A DNA stretch of 64,000 nucleotides from Actinostola sp. cb2023 (taxonomy: Eukaryota > Cnidaria > Anthozoa > Actiniaria > Actinostolidae): assembly GCA_033675265.1 (NCBI GenBank), contig JAUJYZ010000412.1, positions 372,001 through 436,000 on the forward strand. The letters run 5' to 3'. Position 1 is the first letter of the stretch, and each line of letters begins with the position of its first letter. Position numbers and translations under genes: made by a program. This document shows positions 58,112 through 64,000 of the stretch, piece after piece. The notes beneath the pieces were generated by a model, which did not search any database, had not been told where the DNA came from, and was given only the letters and a program-made list of their open reading frames with translations.

Positions 58112-58933
58112 CCCTGCAGCTTGGTGTGGTTTCTTGAGGACCTATAGAGATAAGTCTAGTCTCATAGAGGAAAACAATATTTTTCTGAAGGCAGCCCTAA
58201 CTAAGAATGTAGAAATACCACCAATATTTGAAACATTTGGAAGGTGTTCGAGGACAGAAAGCTTCGACAATAAAGAGCCAGCGACCAAGAGCAAGGACGC
58301 AAATGCTGTGGCGAAAGAACGTAAAATACGAAGTTCACCGGTGGAAAAAAGTCCCATTATGGAGGGTTTGCGAAGGTATGGAAGGGATTTCAAGGCAACT
58401 GTTCGTTTTCTTATAAAGCATTGTGATGTACTCGATGAAAACCTGAAGAAATACTACGAGTCTGTAGGAAAACCAGGAGGCGCAAGTATAAAGAAGGCGG
58501 TAGAAAGGGCCCGAAGGCTTGAACAAAAACCTGACATGCACATGGCAAGTACCAGGTAAGTTCGAATATACACTTTATCAATTACAACTGCTCTGTGTAC
58601 GGTTTACAGAGGTTTGCATGATTTAATTCATTCTGTATTCGATTCTTAAAATATCAGCAAACAGGTTCGCAATGAGAAAACTCAAGCGGAAGATGAATTC
58701 CAAGAGTCGAGTGGCGATGCGACTGACTCATCTGACATTCCACTACAAAGTACCAGTAAACGCCGAAAGACGCATGGTAAAGATACTAGATTCTTAGGTA
58801 TTCAAGGTTCTAAGTCCAGAGAGGACATAACAGCTTCACTCCATGTCGAAGAACAGTCGAACGACAGCCATGATGATGATGATGATAACGATGATGATGA
58901 TGATGATGATGAACGAACGGCTTGTAGGGACAA
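58112..58933 (+). CDS. Unidentified two-exon acidic protein segment
   Basis: Exon A (about 58112-58556) encodes SLIEENNIFLKAALTKNVEI, then RRYGRDFKATVRFLIKHCDV and EQKPDMHMAST. A donor gtaagt follows CCAG. Exon B (58658-58933) continues in phase (SKQVRNEKTQAEDEFQESSG), carries a KRRKTHGK basic patch and an Asp run (GATGAT microsatellite), and ends at another gtaagt donor. It lies 270 bp from the Harbinger gene in divergent orientation and could be its partner DNA-binding protein, but I see no clear Myb/SANT motif. A possible last exon is at 61502. Confidence 0.5.
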
Positions 58934-60240
58934 GTAAGTCAAAATGAAATAAACTTGTTTTTTGTCTTCCATACTTTTCAAACCGACGCGACCAAACGTA
59001 GGACAGACAAGGATAAGTATTTCATGATTAATTTTGGAAACAAATAAGAAATCGCTCTCTATAATAGCTATTAAAATTAAACTAGGTATTTCAAGTGATC
59101 TCACTTCCGGTCAGCGGCTAACATTGCATGACATTTCCGGTTTTGATAATACGAACCAAACACTATTTTCTTGTTGTTTTAAATATTTTATTGGGAACAT
59201 TTCAGCACAGTACAGTACTCAGGATACACCACGAGGCTCTTACGAAGTGTATGGACCATATATACAGCTCTGTGGAAGGATTTTCCTGCTTCGATTGGAG
59301 TGAACGTCAATATTTACCGTTCTTATTCACCAGTCATTCGATAGTGTGCCGGTCTGTGTGAGCGGAAGAACCAAAAGTTTTCTTATCTGGACGCTTTTAA
59401 GTTGTAATATAAAAGCTCTTTCATGCCTGTTAGTGTCTGTACCATGTATAGCCGAGAATGTGGAACAATCAGAGTACAATTTCATCGATTAGACTGACAT
59501 CGTGAAAACTGCCCAAATTCGCAAGGTAGGTATTGAATGAATATTTATTTCTCAGACTTCGCATCTTCAGACTTTCAATAATTGCATTGAATGGGTACAC
59601 TACATAATAGGAGTTAGCTTTATAGCTGTATTCAGTCAATGAAAGGAATTTTTGAGGGAAATAATCAAGCTACAACATGACGAATTTTTCATATTTTGAA
59701 CATTTCCCTCAAATGTTACGAATCCCCATAGTAAAACTATCATACTCCCCGAAGAGATTTTTCTGGATTCTGTAACATCGATGTCTATAGAAGTTGTGAT
59801 AAAAGTAAAAGTTCTCAGAAGTGCGTACTTTCGGAGCTATAAGCGAAACATTTGTGCCTGTTTTTCCTGTCTGTCAAAATGGCCGACATGGCCCCTCGCC
59901 AAGTGTCGATTTTCTGAGCGAATACTCGAAGACAATTGTAGTCATTAACCATTTGTAAACCTAGAAGAGTTGACCTGCTTTGGAAACAAATTTGAATAAA
60001 ATTGGTTTAAATGCGCCGGAGAACCAGCCTCATTCATTTGCACTTTGCAGGAGGGAATTTTGGGTTGAATTTGTGGGGACTGGGCCAGAAGGAACAATTG
60101 CCGTTTCCATGGCAACAATACATTTGATGACCCCAACATGGGGTGTTTTTGTGCACCCCCCTAGGTGGCCTACCTGCACACAAAATTTCAAGGGGGGGGG
60201 GGGTCAAAAATTTCATTTCCAACTTTGTTTGATTCTTACA
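58934..60240. other. No gene recognised
   Basis: Short ORFs only (59034-59361, 59980-60255). A G-run (60193-60202) precedes the acceptor of the recombinase exon. The 59.5-60.0 kb stretch shows no repeat or coding feature. Confidence 0.4.
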
Positions 60241-60841
60241 GAGACCTGTCCTTAAGACCATTGACGTGCTGCAGAATGCCGGGGGTCAAAATCTTTTAAT
60301 TCACCAGCGCATCGGAAAAACTGTTAGAGGAAAGAAGACTAAAACGATCCCTATCCGTCCTTGCGCGAACCCGGCACTATGTCCAGTCCAAAACTTGCGT
60401 TTTTATGTAGATTTGTGCAAGGCTGCAGGTATTGACTTGTCTCATGGTTACCTCTTCAGGCCAACTTCTCCGAAAGGCTCGGTTATCAATGCCCCTTTTC
60501 TGGCTCCCGCTGTCTGCAGTAGACTTACAACTTACCTCTCTAAGCTGGGTATCTATGAAGGTGAATCTCCCCACAGCTTTAGGAGCGGGACCGCCGTTAT
60601 GTTACGACTCCTTGGGGCCTCAAAAGAAGATGTGGCAAGACATATTGGCTGGCAATCTACTCAAATGGTAGATCTCTACACTCAGACGGACAAAGTTATG
60701 GAAACGTCTAGCACCTCCCCAACGCCTGCTTCAAATCCTCTGAACTTGGACGATGAGGTGCTGATAGAGAGGATTGGGGCTGAGTTTCGGGAAAAGAATC
60801 TACTTATTGGCTTTAAGCCTGCCTTTGTCAACGCCGTTTAG
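60241..60841 (+). pseudogene. Tyrosine recombinase, C-terminal catalytic fragment
   Basis: After an acceptor-like ttcttacag the frame reads RPVLKTIDVLQNAGGQNLL, then a basic strand (TVRGKKTKTIPIRPC), GYLFRPTSPKGSV, the box II signature SPHSFRSGTAVML (H-x2-R), VARHIGWQSTQMVDLYTQTD with the candidate nucleophile Tyr, and a LLIGFKPAF tail. This fits the phage-integrase-like recombinases of Crypton or DIRS/Ngaro-type elements in cnidarians. The first catalytic Arg and N-terminal domain are not seen upstream, so it is probably truncated or a terminal exon. The frame itself has no lesion. Confidence 0.72.
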
Positions 60842-60942
60842 ATTATTTAGAGGTGTTAGTTTCGGGAATATGGGATTAAAGAGATATAACATAAAAGCCT
60901 TATTAGTTACCTATAAGCGTGTTAGTCTGGGAATCCAGGACT

Positions 60943-61291
60943 CGCTTTTCGCCCATAACTTTATAATCCGTAGGTCTTTGTGAAGCGAGGTTGTGCTTTG
61001 AATAGATTACTATTCAAAGTGCAACCAAGCGTAACTAAGGCTATATAATGGATGAGAACTATCACATCGTGACAGTTTGGCGTTTATGAGAAGCAGGGGC
61101 ATAGGATCGGGGTAAACTACCTTCGATCCATTAGAAATGGGTATGGATATATGGGTTTAACGTGGTTTTCCCCTCCACTCCCTCCCTCAGTTGTCTAGCG
61201 CTACTCGCTTCCTTTCCTACGGATCGCTTTTCTCCCATAACTTTATAATCCGTAGGTCTTTGTGAAGCGAGGTTGTGCTTTGAATAGATTA
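60943..61291. repeat. Direct repeats of ~62 bp, 280 bp apart
   Basis: CATAACTTTATAATCCGTAG then GTCTTTGTGAAGCGAGGTTG occurs at about 60951-61012 and again at 61230-61291, nearly identical. It lies just 3' of the tyrosine recombinase, where YR retroelements keep split direct repeats. Confidence 0.8.
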
Positions 61292-61501
61292 CAAATATCT
61301 CAGGTTTTGGAAGACTGTCATGAGATATTTTCATTAGAAGATATAATGAGATTGGCACATCAAACACGCTGTTCATATAGTAAATGCAATAAGCCAAATT
61401 TTTGGTGATTGCTGTACTACACAATATAATGACTACATACATACATTAGTTTATTTTGTACCACAAATTTTCAACTTAATTCAAACTATTGTGGCGATCA
61501 G

Positions 61502-61699
61502 GATAAATATGAGGACGAGGATGATTACGAGAGTGATACATGGCTTGGGGAATGGAACTTATTGTTAGAACTTGCAGTACATAACCTGTCATTATCCCTA
61601 CTTGAATTTTCCATGAATGAATCAAATGATAACAGCGTGGACAGTGAGGATTTCCCTATAGCTGCTGTTAGTGCACTTGACAATTTGAAACTGTTCTAA
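61502..61699 (+). CDS. Possible terminal exon, acidic
   Basis: After gatcag the frame reads DKYEDEDDYESDTWLGEWNL and runs to DFPIAAVSALDNLKLF-stop at 61699. It begins with the acidic style in which exon B (58933) ends, but the phase does not join directly, so an intermediate exon or a small indel would be needed. The tyrosine recombinase region would lie in the intron. It may be an independent gene end. Confidence 0.35.
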   Translation, partial: DKYEDEDDYESDTWLGEWNLLLELAVHNLSLSLLEFSMNESNDNSVDSEDFPIAAVSALDNLKLF

Positions 61700-61840
61700 C
61701 TCTTACATATTTTAACCCAAAGTTTATTTGTAGGTTGGTGTAATCATTGTAGTTTAATTGTTTGGGCGAAGGTGTAAATACATCATCAAACAAAGGATTA
61801 AACTATGTCTTCTTTAGAATCTGTATAATAATAATATTAA

Positions 61841-61938
61841 GAGAGGATATCAGTAAGGTTCGAGATTCGCCGGTCAACAAACAAAAAATATAATTTAATT
61901 TTCTTTAGCCATATCATTCCTTTCGATGACCTATTCTA
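61841..61938 (+). repeat. Orphan TIR end of the 8.4-kb TTAA family
   Basis: Starts after TTAA (61837-61840) with GAGAGGATATCAGTAAGGTT and follows the left end of the 46622 element for about 98 bp at ~90% identity, then stops. No matching right end is in the window, so it is a truncated copy or a short derivative. Confidence 0.85.
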
Positions 61939-62034
61939 TCTTGTCATAAACTGCACCAGGGATCCCATGAGATAGCTCGACGCATGCGCATAGTCAGTGC
62001 TTTTCGCGCTCGAAAGTCAGTTGCACTAATTTAA

Positions 62035-62390
62035 GGTGACTCCAACATAATTGCGAGTGCATTCTGTGATTTTTTAAACTCGCTCGTATCGCGTCAAAAC
62101 CACTCGGATATTTCTGCATTTAACACATGTAATAACTCAAACATGTAGGCTTTTAAGGGTGTATTCAAAATTTTATTTTTCAGTCGCGTTTGCCGTTACG
62201 GGCCGATTTTCTAACAGTGGTTTTTCATAATATTGTCCTCCTGTTCGCTCAAAAATCGTACGATTTCTACGAAACTTCAGATTCTTATTAAATAGATTGT
62301 GTTAAATGCAGAAATATCCGAGTGTTTTTGACGCGATACAAGCGAGTTTAAAAAATCACAGAATGCACTCGCAATTATGTTGGAGTCACC
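62035..62390. repeat. 356-bp TTAA-flanked hairpin MITE
   Basis: TTAA at 62031-62034 and 62391-62394. Termini GGTGACTCCAACATAATTGC pair over roughly 110 bp (through AAATATCCGAGTG). Its terminal sequence differs from the other TTAA elements in the window. Confidence 0.88.
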
Positions 62391-62640
62391 TTAACTGGTC
62401 ACAATATAATAGTGACTTTTTTCGCGGAATTCCTTTGTCTTTCCTCTGATAAATCTAAACAGTCGGAAGATAACATATTTGGACATGTCTTTATCGATGG
62501 GAGAAACGAATAACCCGGAAGAAATCGCCGTTGGGATCGATTCTAGTGTGAACATGGCAGGAGTTCTACAAGGACTCAACTTGCAAAGGCTAACTTTGCT
62601 AAGAATTGTCTTGTAGTAATTGCGCGCGCGTAGCCGCCTA
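62391..62640. other. No gene seen
   Basis: Non-coding spacer with GCGCGCGTAGCCGCC just before the simple repeats. Confidence 0.4.
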
Positions 62641-62782
62641 TTATTGTTATTATTATTATTATTATTATTAATATTATTAATCTACACCCCTCTATTACGG
62701 ACAGCAGTTAGTGCTATGGGGGTATGGGCATGGGTGGGGGGGGGGGGGGGTATGGGGGGGGGGGGGGGGGGGGGGGTGGGGT
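62641..62782. repeat. (TTA)n and G-rich simple repeat
   Basis: A TTATTATT run to about 62680 is followed at 62733-62780 by an almost pure G tract with a few T and A interruptions, able to form G-quadruplexes. The Leu-run and Gly-run ORFs are artefacts of this. Confidence 0.95.
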
Positions 62783-63339
62783 GTGTGATGCTAAGCCCCC
62801 GTCTCACTCATTCCTGTACTTAACTAATGACATATGTTTGCATGCTATTTATACAAAATATAATATTATTGATTTCTCGAGTGAGCCTGAAATTTATCCC
62901 ATTGGATAGGCAGTACAATCAACTCTCGTCTTGCAGACATCCCTCTATTACGGAGTCAGTGCAGTGCACGGACTCAGCGAACGTTACAAACATTTTACTG
63001 AAGAAATAGAAAACGAGCGCGCGACGCGGCGTGCTTTAAAAAATATACACATAGCACAGCGGACAAGGTTTCTATTTCTTTTATAAAATACAATATGAAT
63101 TTAAGGCAAGTTTGCAATTTTGTTCCGTACAAAAATGTTTGAATACCTGCGCGTACGTGCTGTGTGCTCTCATAGAGCTCGCGGACTGACGCATCCTTTG
63201 GCCAATCAGAGCGCGCATTATATATAATAGTTATTTTATTTTACGGCGAGTGCTCTCCACACTTCTTGAGTGCTCTCCCTGAGTGCTGTATTACTGAACG
63301 GAGCACGGAAAAAGCTGTTCTATTTGCTTTAATATATAG
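62783..63339. other. No gene seen
   Basis: Includes GGCCAATCAGAGCGCGCATT at 63200, a dispersed-repeat phrase repeated near 63580. No coding support. Confidence 0.4.
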
Positions 63340-63508
63340 AAACTATGGAATTTTGATAAAAAGGAACAGGAATGGTGAGAAAAATGGCAAGAAAGTTGAG
63401 GATTCTGTTGTGTTTTTGAATAACATTTTAGCGAGTGAAGTGCGCGCGCTACTGACGCTAGTTACGCCATCGAGCGCGCGCTTGGTTTGTTTTCTTCACA
63501 ATTTTGGA
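63340..63508 (+). repeat. Dispersed repeat, second copy
   Basis: Matches 34914-35083 in the same orientation. Both encode a similar peptide (NG-KNGKKVEDSVVFLN), hinting at a once-coding source. Confidence 0.75.
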
Positions 63509-63577
63509 TCAAACCAAACAGCCGAAAAATAGCGTCATCAAACCGTGCTCCGTTCTTTGATACAGCTCAGTTTTCAG

Positions 63578-63660
63578 CCAATCAGAGCGCGCGGATTGAC
63601 TTGACTACATAATAAAATAATTTATAACATAGGTATGATATAACGCGCGCTCTGATTGGT
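63578..63660. repeat. Short hairpin with CCAATCAGAGCGCGC arms
   Basis: CCAATCAGAGCGCGC at the left pairs with GCGCGCTCTGATTGG at the right around an AT-rich centre. Similar single ends occur at 40474 and 63202. Confidence 0.8.
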
Positions 63661-63681
63661 TGGTTAGCGTGTGTCCGTAAA

Positions 63682-64000
63682 GCCGCGGCTACACGAGCGA
63701 TTTTTTGCTTGCACAGGCAACGAGATTTTTTTAAATCACCGCACGCGGTGAAAATCGCGAGAAATTAATTGAGTTGAACTTTTCGTGACAAATTCGCGGA
63801 CTGTGCCGTTCGTGTAGCCACTCTGCAACTTTTTCCTTGCACTAGCGACGCAACTAAAGCTTATCTAGCCAATAAGGTGCAAGAACGAAATCGATGCTTT
63901 GGTTTTTCAATATGGCGGCCTTTATCGTCAGCATTTGTCGCCAGCATTTGACGCTCGTGTAGCCAACATCGCGCGTTGGTGATTTCAAAAAATCGCGTCG
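63682..64000. repeat. Foldback repeat cut by the window end
   Basis: GGCTACACGAGCGATTTTTT near 63687 and its partial complement (CGCTCGTGTAGCC at 63952, then AAATCGCG) suggest an inverted-repeat element that continues past the window. Confidence 0.5.

Noticed and set aside
62620..62909. Leu-rich and Gly-rich ORFs
   Set aside because: They translate the TTA and poly-G simple repeats.

Overview
The window reads as nuclear DNA of a marine invertebrate, most likely a cnidarian such as a stony coral or sea anemone. It is AT-rich, has GT-AG introns, and is packed with transposon protein families that are common in anthozoan genomes. The species assignment is inference. I see no bacterial genes, tRNA, rRNA or CRISPR array. 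Almost everything recognisable is mobile DNA, much of it nested. Host-like material is limited to a broken HECT/G2E3-like ubiquitin-ligase gene (about 3.1-4.2 kb plus an exon at 30.5 kb) and a few unidentified exon-like ORFs.

Layout. (1) 1-4.3 kb: small hairpin and pogo-like repeats, then the HECT-like gene. (2) 4351-30485: one BEL/Pao LTR retrotransposon sits in an intron of that gene, with 325/324-bp LTRs and a TTCCA target duplication. It has been inflated to 26 kb by nested insertions: a 10.4-kb CAC-ended element with a TAA duplication (5632-16080), an 894-bp inverted-repeat element (16440-17333), a 783-bp TA-flanked element (18955-19737), an inverted duplication of its own RT (20470-20693), and a 6.8-kb element flanked by TTAA (21894-28687). 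Subtracting these leaves roughly 7 kb, a normal BEL/Pao length. (3) 30727-34427: a non-coding TTAA-flanked element with ~1.3-kb inverted arms, in the next intron of the HECT-like gene. (4) 34.4-46 kb: repeat-rich DNA with foldback elements, a decayed DDE_Tnp_4 transposase, a pogo-like MITE and a GATA array. (5) 46622-55037: an 8.4-kb TTAA-flanked element with ~1.7-2-kb terminal inverted repeats and a ~1050-aa protein. It is inserted into a CACTA/Tnp2-like transposase reading frame whose two halves lie on either side. (6) 56-64 kb: a Harbinger-type transposase, a tyrosine recombinase fragment next to direct repeats, an unidentified multi-exon gene, more TTAA and TA hairpin MITEs, and a G-rich simple repeat.

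The best candidate for an undescribed system is the TTAA-flanked family (21.9-28.7 kb decayed copy, 46.6-55.0 kb intact copy). It combines exact TTAA duplications, unusually long terminal inverted repeats (0.87 to ~2 kb), and a large protein with a Cys/His cluster, conserved Asp motifs suggestive of an RNase H-like core, a C2H2 finger and a SAP-like C-terminus. The 3.7-kb element at 30.7 kb has related termini and looks like a non-autonomous member. A second candidate is the 10.4-kb CAC-ended element, whose protein appears to be a very divergent relative of CACTA transposases.
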